From Chitinophagaceae bacterium (GTDB lineage Bacteria; Bacteroidota; Bacteroidia; Chitinophagales; Chitinophagaceae): a DNA stretch of 64,000 bases. Positions 1-8,883 of this stretch are shown in pieces. Numbering within the stretch: position 1 is the stretch's first letter; every line of letters starts with the position of its first letter. The translations under genes were made by a program, and so were the position numbers. The stretch covers positions 124,001 through 188,000 of the forward strand of contig JAEUVB010000008.1 in the NCBI GenBank assembly GCA_016786845.1, read 5' to 3'. A model generated the notes under the pieces. That model did no database searches, had not been told where the DNA came from, and worked only from the letters and a program-made list of their open reading frames with translations.

Positions 1-2644
1 CTTTACTTTGTGTAAATAATTTTTCAGATTCCGGCAGATTGGTCAGCAATTCTTGCATACCGGCAATAGCTTCTTTCATTTTATCGGCCTGGCAACCTAC
101 ATAGGCACTGACTGAAAACGGATCTCCTTTCTTCTGTGGTGTAGCGTACGCAGCATAGGTAGAATAGGCGAGTGCTTTGGATTCGCGTATTTCCTGAAAT
201 ACTATACCACTCATGTTGCCGCCAAAATATTCATTGAACATACTGATGGTCGGCACAACTTCCGGATTGTATACATCCCCATTGCGGAACCATTGAATTT
301 CTGCTTGAACCATGTCATAATCCGCAAATAAAACTTCATTGCTGGCAGTCTGGTTGAAGGTATATGGTTTGGCTTCCGGAGTTGGGGTAAATTTAGCCGG
401 AAGGGTATGCATGCGTCCGAGGATACGCGTGATCTCATTGGCAGACTCAGGGCCATAATACAGTACTTTATGGTTATAAGAAGTGAGGCTGTGAAGAATA
501 TCAATGAGGTCCTTCGGTTGAATTTTATCCAGTTCGTCATTGCTCAATTCATTGTTGAACGGATTGTACGGACCATATTGAGCGTAGTAGCGTAGTCCGC
601 TACGGATCATGTTTTTGTTCAATTTAGCATCGCTGCGTTTTTTCTTTTCTCCGGCGATCATTTCTTTCAAAGCTTCTTCATTGGGTTGGCAATTGGCCAG
701 CAATTCTTCAAATAACATGAGTGCCTTCAGGTAATTGTCTTGCAGGCCACTGAGGTAAACATAACTTTCTTCCTCTCCGGCACTGACACCGAAATCACAA
801 GCCAGGGAATAAAACATCTGACTGATTTCGTCGGCAGAATATTTATCGGTACCGAGGTATTGAAGGTAGTCCATCGCAATGGGGAATAACTTGTTGTGCA
901 GAGACCCTGTTTCGATATAATAATATTGGGTAAATAATGGATTGGTGGTATTCGGTACGCGCAACAAAGGAACATTATTCGTTGAGGTTGTTACAGTAGC
1001 TCGTTCAATATCTTTATCATAGTTGACAAATACAGGGGCTACCGGTTCCGCTTTCATATTGGCCACACTTTTCACGAAATCACTTTGTGCATCGCGATTT
1101 ACACTCACCGGGGTAATGGCAGGTTTATCCACTTTTTTCACATTTTCATCTTTGCCGATTCGTTTGTAAATGCAGACATAATTATTATTCAACCATTTCT
1201 TTGTGAATGCTTGTATATCGGCTTTTGTAATTTTGCTCATCTCGTCCAATTGAGCTACTGTTTTATCCCAACCTACTTCGGAGGTAAAAGATTCGAGCAA
1301 ACCGAAGGCCCGGCCACCATTATTTTCACGTTGCTGGATTAAACTTTTGCGATAATTGTTGACGATGGCAGTGATCAACCCCTGATCGAAGTTGCCGCTT
1401 TTAAGTAATTCGATTTGTCCGAGCATGAGTGCCCTTACCTCTTCCAGTTTTTGTCCTTCTTTCGCTTTACCTTCCATGAATAATACACTGTAATCCTTTA
1501 GCGTATAGGCGCCGGCGCTGGCTTCTAACACAGTTTGTTTTTTAACTAAATTCAAATCCATTAAACCGGCATTGCCATTGGAAAGAATACTGCTCATTAG
1601 ATTCAACAACATGGCTTCTTTACTGCTGGCGCCGGGGAAGCGAAATGCGAGATCAACATATTCTGCATCCGGTCCATAAACTGTTCCTTCAATGGGCGAG
1701 GTGATTTCAGGTTCAGGCTTGAATGTATAGGCCGGAACCGGTTTAGGCTTCATGTACGAAAAAGACTTATCTATCTTAGCGATCAACTGATCCGGATCAA
1801 AATCTCCGGCCATGATGACGCACATATTATTGGGCACATAATTCTTATAAAAATAATTTCTGATTTCTTTCAGGGATGGGTTTTTCAAATGCTCTATGGT
1901 ACCGATGGTTGTTTGCAATCCATAATTATGGTTTTTGAATAATTTTTCAAACAGCATTTCAAATACTTTATTATCATCGGCATCCAGGCCACGGTTTTTT
2001 TCTTCGTACACAGCCTCCAGCTCAGTATGAAATATTCTTAGTACCGGGTTACGAAAGCGCTCTGCCTCTACGGCCAACCATCTGTCAATCTGATTGGAAG
2101 GAATGTCATTGATATAAGCGGTTTGCTCAAATGAAGTAAAGGCATTGGTCCCCTTTGCACCGATCATGCTCATCATTTTATCGTATTCATTGGCAATTGC
2201 ATATTTAGAGGCGATGCCGGAAACGGAATCTATTTTGCGATAAATGGAAGTACGTTTTTTCTCGTCAGTGGTCGAATTATATTGTTCGTATAATTCATCA
2301 ATCATATCGAGGTATTTTTTTTCTGATTTCCAGTCGAGGGAACCAAATTTATCGGTGCCTTTAAACAGCATATGTTCCAGATAATGGGCGAGTCCGGTAT
2401 GATCATGCGGATCTGTTTTACTTCCGGCCTTGGTGGCAATAATCGTTTGAATCCGAGGGGTTTCCTTATTCACAGTCAGAATGACGGTGAGTCCGTTTTT
2501 AAGGGTATAAAAGCGGGTATTCATTTTATCATTGGGCACAAATTGATATTCGTAACCATTGGCACTGGCTTTAGACCAATTGGCATCTTGTGCGAAGGCA
2601 AATAATGGCAACAGGAATAGTAAATAGAGGATGAACTTTTTCAT
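1..2644 (-). CDS. M16 family zinc metallopeptidase, 3' end outside window
   Basis: A secreted or periplasmic zinc protease of the insulinase/pitrilysin (M16) family that would degrade peptides in an enclosed two-half chamber. The reading frame starts at 2644 and runs off the left edge after about 881 codons. The first ~20 residues form a signal peptide (MKKFILYLLF... ending FAFAQ). The inverted zinc motif HYLEH lies at residues 87-91, and the downstream ELEAVYEEKNR segment near residue 175 supplies the expected third zinc ligand. The second, non-catalytic M16C-type half is largely present, with motifs such as GGNMSGIVFQEIRE near the window edge. Family members of this architecture are about 900-980 residues, so only a short tail is missing. 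An intergenic terminator separates it from the next minus-strand gene. The family call is firm; the substrate is unknown. Confidence 0.93.
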   Translation of the reverse strand, partial: MKKFILYLLFLLPLFAFAQDANWSKASANGYEYQFVPNDKMNTRFYTLKNGLTVILTVNKETPRIQTIIATKAGSKTDPHDHTGLAHYLEHMLFKGTDKFGSLDWKSEKKYLDMIDELYEQYNSTTDEKKRTSIYRKIDSVSGIASKYAIANEYDKMMSMIGAKGTNAFTSFEQTAYINDIPSNQIDRWLAVEAERFRNPVLRIFHTELEAVYEEKNRGLDADDNKVFEMLFEKLFKNHNYGLQTTIGTIEHLKNPSLKEIRNYFYKNYVPNNMCVIMAGDFDPDQLIAKIDKSFSYMKPKPVPAYTFKPEPEITSPIEGTVYGPDAEYVDLAFRFPGASSKEAMLLNLMSSILSNGNAGLMDLNLVKKQTVLEASAGAYTLKDYSVLFMEGKAKEGQKLEEVRALMLGQIELLKSGNFDQGLITAIVNNYRKSLIQQRENNGGRAFGLLESFTSEVGWDKTVAQLDEMSKITKADIQAFTKKWLNNNYVCIYKRIGKDENVKKVDKPAITPVSVNRDAQSDFVKSVANMKAEPVAPVFVNYDKDIERATVTTSTNNVPLLRVPNTTNPLFTQYYYIETGSLHNKLFPIAMDYLQYLGTDKYSADEISQMFYSLACDFGVSAGEEESYVYLSGLQDNYLKALMLFEELLANCQPNEEALKEMIAGEKKKRSDAKLNKNMIRSGLRYYAQYGPYNPFNNELSNDELDKIQPKDLIDILHSLTSYNHKVLYYGPESANEITRILGRMHTLPAKFTPTPEAKPYTFNQTASNEVLFADYDMVQAEIQWFRNGDVYNPEVVPTISMFNEYFGGNMSGIVFQEIRESKALAYSTYAAYATPQKKGDPFSVSAYVGCQADKMKEAIAGMQELLTNLPESEKLFTQSK

Positions 2645-2728
2645 TAAAAATGGTTTAAGCGATAAATATACAGACAGATAGGCGAACAATCGGAATTCTT
2701 GCGTGGAAACGGACATTCACACACATAA

Positions 2729-2755
2729 AAAAAATCCGCACGAGGCGGATTTTTT
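2729..2755 (-). terminator. Rho-independent terminator
   Basis: A 10-bp perfect stem (AAAAATCCGC / GCGGATTTTT, 2730-2739 and 2745-2754) closes a 5-nt loop and is followed on the minus strand by a T run. It lies just after the stop of the minus-strand gene ending at 2774 and before the protease gene starting at 2644. Confidence 0.85.
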
Positions 2756-2773
2756 AATTATTTATTGACTCAA

Positions 2774-3625
2774 TTATTTATTGACACCATCTTTCAATTC
2801 AAGATCACGGGTCAGGATGAGGTACTCATCGGCATCTTTAATACGAAGCCATTTCTTGTATTGATCGTCATCTAAAGTTTCACGCAGGCGTTTGTCGCGG
2901 AGGTAATAACATTGTTTCAGTTTGTAGTTTTTCTCCAGACTGCTCATGTTTTTGTTGACAATAATCGCATCAACATCACGGCTACACTCAGAGCAGATTC
3001 CTTTGAATACAGGGCGTTGAATTTTCGCCAAATCTAAATCATCGCAAAGGACATCTAAATTGGTATAACGCTTTTTCACGACCGTCGTTTGGTATTCATT
3101 TTCTTCAGAAGTCATTTTGATTTCTTTCTCTTTACGAACTTGTCTCTTGACCGGTTTCGCTCTGCTCGGTGGTGGCGGTGGAGCCGGAGCGGCTTCTACA
3201 GGGCGACGATCACCGGAACCATAATAACGGTCGTAGCGATCACGGTTTTCATTGTAAGGACGGTATTCACCATAGCTGGTATAGTAGCCACCTGAACGGG
3301 CACGTGGTTGGCGAGGTTCTCTCGGAGCCGGCGCTTCCTCAACTACTTCTGCTTTTTCTTTACGAATCACGCGTTTTTCATCCTGATACTTGGTATCTCT
3401 TTCATTGCGTTTGATTTTTACATCATATTCATCTTCCACAGGGGCTTTCTCCACTTCTTTGGCGTCTTCATCCGTGAAAAATCCTTTAATGTTAAAATCT
3501 TCTTCTTCCTTCGGATTATTCTGATAGTAGCGGGTTTTTTTGTTTTTGTTGGTCTGTGCACTTACTTCAACTGAATATGCTGCGCACACCACGAGTAAGG
3601 CAAGGGCAAAAATTTGTTTGATCAT
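2774..3625 (-). CDS. Secreted charged low-complexity protein, unknown function
   Basis: I do not recognise this 283-residue protein. It has a clear signal peptide (residues 1-24, ending VEVSAQ). A highly charged Glu/Lys/Arg segment follows to about residue 110, then an Arg/Tyr/Gly-rich stretch (RDRYDRYYG) and a proline run near residue 150. The last ~90 residues look folded and contain a CSEC pair followed by an NKNMSSLEKNYKLKQCYYLRDKRLRETL helical segment that reads like a small C-terminal domain. The final residues are DGVNK. It is a single gene with its own terminator, divergent from the DUF2461 gene 78 bp away. The mix of a disordered middle and a conserved-looking cysteine-containing end suggests a periplasmic or surface structural role, which is only inference. 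Confidence 0.7.
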   Translation of the reverse strand: MIKQIFALALLVVCAAYSVEVSAQTNKNKKTRYYQNNPKEEEDFNIKGFFTDEDAKEVEKAPVEDEYDVKIKRNERDTKYQDEKRVIRKEKAEVVEEAPAPREPRQPRARSGGYYTSYGEYRPYNENRDRYDRYYGSGDRRPVEAAPAPPPPPSRAKPVKRQVRKEKEIKMTSEENEYQTTVVKKRYTNLDVLCDDLDLAKIQRPVFKGICSECSRDVDAIIVNKNMSSLEKNYKLKQCYYLRDKRLRETLDDDQYKKWLRIKDADEYLILTRDLELKDGVNK

Positions 3626-3703
3626 CTTACGATTTTTAGTTTAAGGTCGGAAAAGTATAAAAAAAAATTAAAATTGTCTATTTTAGAGCGTAAATTTAGT
3701 CAA

Positions 3704-4363
3704 ATGTTGCAAAAGTCCACTATAGAATTTTTAAAAAAGCTGAAAAAGAACAATAATAAAGTATGGTTCGATGATCATAGAGAAGAATATCTAAAGGCAA
3801 AAACGGATTTTGAGACTTTGGTGGAATTTTCTATTGACCAATTAGCAAAGTTGGACCCGGCTTATGGTCTGTTAAGAGTGCGTGATTGTGTTTTCAGAAT
3901 TAATCGGGATGTTCGATTCTCGAAAGACAAATCACCATACAAGACGAATTTTGGTGCCGGATTCACCATTGGCGGTAAAAAAAGTCCATATGCAGGGTTT
4001 TATATTCATTTAGAACCTGGAAATAGTTTCATCGGCGGAGGGAGTTGGATGCCCGGGCCGCCTGTCTTATCAGCTATTCGGCAAGAAATTGACTACCATG
4101 CAGAAGAGTTTAAAAAATTGGTGGAGGGGAAGAAATTTAAACAGCATTTTGGTTCATTAAGCGCGGAGGACCGGCTGAAAAACCCACCGAAAGGGTATGC
4201 CGCGGATCATATTGCCGTGGAATATTTGAAAAACAAGAGTTTTGTAGCCGGGAAAAAAATTTCTGATGAGATTTTTTTGGAAAAGGCCGCTAAAAAGGAA
4301 ATAATGACCTGCTTTGAGACGATCGCACCATTAATCTCGTTTCTGAATCGAGCCATGGCATGA
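3704..4363 (+). CDS. DUF2461 family protein (TIGR02453-like)
   Basis: A 219-residue cytoplasmic protein matching the DUF2461 family. It opens with a helix ending FLKKLKKNNNKVWFDDHREEY, followed by the family's typical RDVRFSKDKSPYKTNFGA segment and the GFYIHLEPGNSFIGGG strand region. No biochemical role is established for the family. I place the start at 3704 (MLQKSTIEFL), because the family begins at this point. The upstream in-frame ATG at 3614 would add 30 residues overlapping the 5' end of the divergent gene at 2774-3625. It is transcribed away from that gene and stands alone before gldJ. Confidence 0.85.
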   Translation: MLQKSTIEFLKKLKKNNNKVWFDDHREEYLKAKTDFETLVEFSIDQLAKLDPAYGLLRVRDCVFRINRDVRFSKDKSPYKTNFGAGFTIGGKKSPYAGFYIHLEPGNSFIGGGSWMPGPPVLSAIRQEIDYHAEEFKKLVEGKKFKQHFGSLSAEDRLKNPPKGYAADHIAVEYLKNKSFVAGKKISDEIFLEKAAKKEIMTCFETIAPLISFLNRAMA

Positions 4364-4413
4364 TCTTTGTCAGCATCATATGACAGAAAAAAAACATTTT
4401 TTGTCTAATTGTA

Positions 4414-4444
4414 TTGTAATTTTCGACGGATTGTTTTATACTTG
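4414..4444 (+). promoter_or_regulatory. Candidate Bacteroidota-type promoter for gldJ
   Basis: TTG at 4414-4416, a 20-nt spacer, then TATACTTG at 4437-4444. This differs at one base from the Bacteroidota -7 consensus TAnnTTTG. It would leave a leader of about 155 nt before the gldJ start at 4606. It is a pattern match only. Confidence 0.3.
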
Positions 4445-4605
4445 TACTTTCTTTCAGAGAAGAAAAATATAATTTGAATTAATTTAACAAAAAATTGATC
4501 AGGATTAAACATGAAATTTGAACCAGTCATGCGGGGTGAAATACAACCGCAGAGCGATGTTCAGGTATCATGGAAACAACAGAAAAAATAAACATAGTAA
4601 ACATG

Positions 4606-6120
4606 AAAAGACTATTAGGATTAAACGGATTGTTGATGTTGACGCTGATCATCGCGCTTTCATCTTGCGGTGGTAAGAAATCCAGTAATTTAGTATCCTC
4701 CAAAACAGGTTGGAATTTCAACGAAGGAAAAATGGGTGGTTTTGACGTCCCTCGTTACGAAGGTCAATATGTTGGACCCGGCTTAGTGTTTGTGGAAGGT
4801 GGTCGATTTACCATGGGACAAACCGATGAAGACCTAACCTATGAGTCTAATAATATTCCAAGAACGGTATCGGTTTCATCTTTCTACATGGATGAAACTG
4901 AGGTTGCAAACATTCACTATCGTGAATATTGCTATTGGGTTTATCGTGTTTACGGTTCCGATTATCCCGATTTATATCAAAAAGCATTGCCTGATACTCA
5001 AAGCTGGAGAAGAGCGCTTCAATACAATGAGCCTCAGGTTGAATTTTATTTCCGCCATGCTGCCTATAACAATTACCCGGTTGTTGGGGTTACCTGGGAT
5101 CAGGCTAACCAATATTGCCGTTGGCGTACTGATCGCGTGAATGAGTTGATTCTTATCCAACGCGGTTATTTGAAGAAGAACCCTTTCCAGGTATCTGAAG
5201 ATAATTTCAGTACACGTACTTATGTTGCCGGACAATATGAAGGTTCTGTAGGTATCAAGAAAAGAGATTTGGATCCTACCGGTGTGGGCCGTCGTAATAT
5301 TCGCTATGAAGACGGTATCCTGACTGCTGATTATCGCCTTCCAACAGAAGCTGAGTGGGAATATGCTGCTTTAGCTTATAAAGGTCGTAATCCTGAACCG
5401 GACAGCAAACGTCGTCGTGGTGAAGAGGTTGTCACAGATCGTCAGGTTTATCCTTGGGGAGACAATTTATCCACTCGTGAAGGAATGCGTAATTCTTATC
5501 AAGGTATGCAACTTGGTAACTTCAAACGCGGTATGGGTGATAACATGGGTGTTGCCGGTGGTTTGAATGACAATGCCGATATCCCTGCACCAATTTATTC
5601 TTACAAACCGAATGCATTTGGTTTGTACAATATGGCCGGTAATGTAAGCGAGTGGGTAATGGATGTCTATCGTCCTAATACGCCATTGGATGCTGAAGAT
5701 TTCCGTCCTTTCCGTGGTAACGTGTTCGATACTTATACAACATTGGATGACTATTCATTAGAAGAGAAAGATTCTACCGGTCGTTTGGTTAAGCGCCCTG
5801 TGACTCAAGAAGAATTGGCTGAAAAGAATGTGAACTATCGTGGGGCTAATGTGATCAGCTATATCGATGGTGATTCTACCAGCGGTGCAACTTACGATTA
5901 TGGTAGAACAACTTTGATCAATGATAACGCCCACGTATATAAAGGCGGTAGTTGGAACGATCGCGCTTATTGGATGAGCCCGGGTACACGTCGTTTTATG
6001 CAAGGAAATCATACCAGCTCTACCATTGGTTTCCGTTGCTGCATGGATCGCTTAGGAAGTCCTTCTGTAAAAGGTGAAGCAGGAAATCACTTTATGGGTT
6101 CCAAAAAGAAAGCAAGATAA
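4606..6120 (+). CDS. gldJ: GldJ-like gliding motility / T9SS lipoprotein (FGE-sulfatase fold)
   Basis: An outer-membrane-associated lipoprotein of the formylglycine-generating-enzyme (SUMF1) fold, required in gliding Bacteroidota for motility and type IX secretion. The chosen start at 4606 gives a lipoprotein signal (MKRLLGLNGL... with lipobox LSSC, lipidated Cys at about residue 21). An upstream ATG at 4570 would add 12 residues before it. Recognisable FGE-fold blocks are GLVFVEGGRFTMG, FYMDETEVANIHYREY, YPVVGVTWDQANQYCRWRTDRVNE, YRLPTEAEWEYAAL, GLYNMAGNVSEWVMDVYRP and VYKGGSWNDRAYWMSPGTRR, ending in IGFRCCMDRLGS. The length (504 residues) and the block order fit GldJ better than its paralogue GldK. 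The following gene is murF, a neighbour I recall for gldJ in other Bacteroidota. A terminator follows directly. Confidence 0.8.
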   Translation, partial: KRLLGLNGLLMLTLIIALSSCGGKKSSNLVSSKTGWNFNEGKMGGFDVPRYEGQYVGPGLVFVEGGRFTMGQTDEDLTYESNNIPRTVSVSSFYMDETEVANIHYREYCYWVYRVYGSDYPDLYQKALPDTQSWRRALQYNEPQVEFYFRHAAYNNYPVVGVTWDQANQYCRWRTDRVNELILIQRGYLKKNPFQVSEDNFSTRTYVAGQYEGSVGIKKRDLDPTGVGRRNIRYEDGILTADYRLPTEAEWEYAALAYKGRNPEPDSKRRRGEEVVTDRQVYPWGDNLSTREGMRNSYQGMQLGNFKRGMGDNMGVAGGLNDNADIPAPIYSYKPNAFGLYNMAGNVSEWVMDVYRPNTPLDAEDFRPFRGNVFDTYTTLDDYSLEEKDSTGRLVKRPVTQEELAEKNVNYRGANVISYIDGDSTSGATYDYGRTTLINDNAHVYKGGSWNDRAYWMSPGTRRFMQGNHTSSTIGFRCCMDRLGSPSVKGEAGNHFMGSKKKAR

Positions 6121-6140
6121 TTGTAAATAAGAATAGATAT

Positions 6141-6173
6141 AAAAAGACCGCCTTACATGAGGCGGTTTTTTTA
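6141..6173 (+). terminator. Rho-independent terminator after gldJ
   Basis: Stem ACCGCCT (6147-6153) pairs with AGGCGGT (6160-6166) around a TACATG loop and runs into a T tract. It ends gldJ transcription 27 bp before murF. Confidence 0.85.
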
Positions 6174-6199
6174 TTCCTGAATGTAGATGTTATATTTGT

Positions 6200-7480
6200 A
6201 TGGTGACTATAGAACAACTTTATGCTATTTATCTGAAGCACCCGTCAGTGCAAACGGATACCCGAAAACTTCAAGCCGGAGATTTGTTTTTTGCCCTTAA
6301 AGGAGAAAACTTTAACGGAAATTTATTTGCGGAAGCAGCGATAAAGAATGGGGCATCCTATGCAATTGTAGATGAAAAGGAGTATGCTCATTCCCCTCAA
6401 TGTATCCTGGTGGATAATGTCTTGGATACATTGCAACAATTGGCACTATACCATCGCGAGACATTTAATATTCCGTTTATTGCCATCACCGGCTCAAATG
6501 GAAAAACTACGACCAAGGAGTTGATGTATGCGGTCCTTTCGAGTACATTCAAGACCTATGCCACACAGGGAAATTTGAATAATCATATTGGTATACCACT
6601 TACATTGCTCAGCATAAAAAGAGATGCAGAGATGGCCATTATCGAAATGGGCGCAAATCATCAAAAAGAAATCGCTTCCTATTGTCAATACGTAAAGCCC
6701 ACCCATGCGCTGATTAATAATTGTGGAAAGGCTCATCTGGAAGGATTCGGTGGTATTGAAGGCGTCCGCAAGGGTAAAGGGGAGCTGTATGATTATATCC
6801 GGCAACACGGAGGCGTTATTTTCAAAAATGCTGATTTGGATTATCTCAATGAAATGGCTTCTGGTATAACCAATCAAATTACTTATGGAAAGCTGAATGC
6901 GGATTATACTTACAGCTCAAGAATGGAACATTCGTTTTTGCAGGTTTCATTGACCGCACCCCGGATGGAATGTACCATACATACTCATTTGGTAGGTGAG
7001 TATAATGCGGCCAATGTGATGGCGGCTGTTGCTGTAGGGCATACTTTTAAAATACCGGTGGATGTAATTCGTCGGGCAATAGAGGCCTATATGCCCGACA
7101 ATAGCCGATCACAATTGATTCAAAGGGGAAACAATACGATAATTATGGATGCATATAATGCGAACCCCAGCAGTATGTATGCAGCCATTAAGAATTTTGA
7201 ACAACTCGATGATCCAAATAAAGTAGTTATGCTAGGCGGCATGATGGAGTTGGGTCCTGAAAGTATACAAGAGCATCGACGCTTGGTAGACTTATTAATG
7301 GAAAGTAACTGGCATCATGTCATTTTGGTGGGAGGAGATTTTCAGCACATCGATCATCCATATCTTTACTTTAAAGATGCACTTGCTGCGAAAGAGTGGT
7401 TCGATGCTCAGCATTTCAATCACGCCACGATTTTAATCAAAGGATCACGTGCATTCACGATGGAAAAAATCATTCAATAA
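6200..7480 (+). CDS. murF: UDP-N-acetylmuramoyl-tripeptide--D-alanyl-D-alanine ligase
   Basis: MurF is the last cytoplasmic amino-acid ligase of peptidoglycan precursor synthesis. It adds D-Ala-D-Ala to UDP-MurNAc-tripeptide using ATP. The 426-residue protein shows the Mur ligase order. An N-terminal substrate domain carries the VQTDTRKLQAGDLFFALKGE block. The ATP-binding P-loop TGSNGKTTTKE lies at residues 97-107. A central domain includes MAIIEMGANHQKEI and HLEGFGG, and the C-terminal ligase domain includes IIMDAYNANPSSM and VMLGGMMELG. The length is normal for the family. The small membrane-protein gene begins 2 bp after its stop and galE follows, so murF is probably the first gene of a three-gene unit. 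Confidence 0.95.
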   Translation: MVTIEQLYAIYLKHPSVQTDTRKLQAGDLFFALKGENFNGNLFAEAAIKNGASYAIVDEKEYAHSPQCILVDNVLDTLQQLALYHRETFNIPFIAITGSNGKTTTKELMYAVLSSTFKTYATQGNLNNHIGIPLTLLSIKRDAEMAIIEMGANHQKEIASYCQYVKPTHALINNCGKAHLEGFGGIEGVRKGKGELYDYIRQHGGVIFKNADLDYLNEMASGITNQITYGKLNADYTYSSRMEHSFLQVSLTAPRMECTIHTHLVGEYNAANVMAAVAVGHTFKIPVDVIRRAIEAYMPDNSRSQLIQRGNNTIIMDAYNANPSSMYAAIKNFEQLDDPNKVVMLGGMMELGPESIQEHRRLVDLLMESNWHHVILVGGDFQHIDHPYLYFKDALAAKEWFDAQHFNHATILIKGSRAFTMEKIIQ

Positions 7481-7482
7481 TT

Positions 7483-7707
7483 ATGTCTTTCAATTTAGAT
7501 ACCAATAAAGATAAGTTTGTGGCCTTCATCGGTATCCTGAGTCTATTGTATTTGCTCAATTTTTCTTTTGGGGCCTTTGAGTTACTACCAGACCATTTGC
7601 CCATCATCGGCAATATCGATGAAGGGATAGCCACCACAATTTTATTGACCTGTCTGAATTATTTCGGGGTTAATCTGAGTCAATTTTTTACCCGAAAAAA
7701 ACAATAA
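7483..7707 (+). CDS. Small DUF1232 (YkvA-like) membrane protein
   Basis: A 74-residue protein starting 2 bp after murF and ending 1 bp before galE, so it is translationally packed in that operon. It has one hydrophobic helix (FIGILSLLYLLNFSFGAF, from about residue 15). The segment ELLPDHLPIIGNIDEGI that follows resembles the DUF1232 signature (a P-D-x-I/L-P-x-x-G-x-x-D pattern). A second hydrophobic stretch (ATTILLTCLNYFGV) and a basic tail (FFTRKKQ) complete it. The role of the family is not known. I use the ATG at 7483; a longer in-frame start at 7396 would overlap the murF coding sequence by 29 codons and is unlikely. Confidence 0.7.
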   Translation: MSFNLDTNKDKFVAFIGILSLLYLLNFSFGAFELLPDHLPIIGNIDEGIATTILLTCLNYFGVNLSQFFTRKKQ

Positions 7708-7708
7708 G

Positions 7709-8734
7709 ATGCCGAAGATTTTAGTGACCGGTGGTGCCGGATATATTGGGTCACATACCCTGGTTGATTTAATAGAGCATGGATTTGAAGTGGTATCTAT
7801 TGATAATTTTTCCAGGTCCTCATCTGATGTATTCAAAGGAATCGAAAAGATTACCGGCGTGGTGGTTAAAAACTATCCAATCGATCTTTGTGACCATGAA
7901 TCGGTGAGACGGGTGTTTTTGGAAAACCGGGATTTAATCGGCATCATACATTTCGCGGCGTACAAATCGGTTCCTGAAAGTATTGAGTTTCCAATGAGGT
8001 ATTACGAAAACAATATGAATTCTTTGTTTAATATATTAAAGTGTGCTGAAGAATTTAACATTGCCCATTTCGTATTTTCATCTTCCTGTTCCGTATATGG
8101 TAATGTTGAAAGCTTGCCTGTAACGGAGAATACCCCCTTAGCAAAGCCTGAATGTGCCTACGCTGCATCTAAACAAATGGGGGAACAAGTCATTGCTGAT
8201 TTTTCAAGAGTCTCTTCCGGCAAGTATATTGCTTTAAGATATTTTAATCCGGTTGGGGCGCATTCTTCCTCCCTGATCGGCGAAAATCCCATTGGTATAC
8301 CGAATAATCTGATACCCCTGATTACCCGAACAGCAGCCGGTCTAATCGATCAATTGACAGTTTGGGGAGGAGACTATCAAACCCGAGATGGATCATGTGT
8401 ACGGGATTTTATCCATGTGATGGATATCGCAAAAGCCCATACTTTGGCGCTCGAGTATATGTTGAAGGGTAAAATAGTAAAGGATTATGAGATTTTTAAT
8501 CTTGGAACGGGTGAAGGGGTAACAGTATTGGAAGCCATTCATTCGTTTGAAAAAGTGAGCGGCATCAAGTTGAACTATATCATTGGTCCGAGGAGGGCGG
8601 GTGATGTGATGGCCATCTATGCCGATAATCAACTGGTCAGAAGCCGATTAGGTTGGGCGCCTCTGTTTGATTTAGACAATATGATGCTTACAGCGTGGCA
8701 ATGGCAACAAAGATTAGGGGAAAAAGCAGGGTAA
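7709..8734 (+). CDS. galE: UDP-glucose 4-epimerase
   Basis: GalE interconverts UDP-glucose and UDP-galactose through an NAD-bound 4-keto intermediate, feeding galactose use and surface glycan synthesis. The 341-residue protein is an extended short-chain dehydrogenase. It has the Rossmann motif GGAGYIGSH at residues 8-16, the DNFSRSS acidic NAD-binding turn near residue 32 and FSSSCSVYG near 123-131. The catalytic pair is Y151 and K155 in YAASK, followed by LRYFNPVGAH and RDFIHVMDIAKAH blocks. The length is standard. The ATG lies one base after the stop of the DUF1232-like gene. No terminator hairpin is visible in the ~150 bp that follow. Confidence 0.93.
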   Translation: MPKILVTGGAGYIGSHTLVDLIEHGFEVVSIDNFSRSSSDVFKGIEKITGVVVKNYPIDLCDHESVRRVFLENRDLIGIIHFAAYKSVPESIEFPMRYYENNMNSLFNILKCAEEFNIAHFVFSSSCSVYGNVESLPVTENTPLAKPECAYAASKQMGEQVIADFSRVSSGKYIALRYFNPVGAHSSSLIGENPIGIPNNLIPLITRTAAGLIDQLTVWGGDYQTRDGSCVRDFIHVMDIAKAHTLALEYMLKGKIVKDYEIFNLGTGEGVTVLEAIHSFEKVSGIKLNYIIGPRRAGDVMAIYADNQLVRSRLGWAPLFDLDNMMLTAWQWQQRLGEKAG

Positions 8735-8883
8735 AGGGTTGAAAAATATTTTTTTGGAAAAATGTTAAAGTTTATGCTTTGTATTTAAATTTTATTATCT
8801 TAGCTAAAGAATTAGTTCCAACAAGATTCCAATTCGAAAAAAATTTGCACAAACCCAATTAAAAAAAACTAAAAAACAAAACC

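Noticed and set aside
6191..6198. TATATTTG just before the murF start, matching the -7 promoter consensus
   Set aside because: It ends one base before the ATG, so transcription would begin inside the coding sequence, and no TTG lies at the right distance upstream.
8795..8802. TATCTTAG upstream of the 8884 gene as a -7 promoter element
   Set aside because: It differs from consensus in the key TTTG and its nearest upstream TTTG is only 14 bases away.
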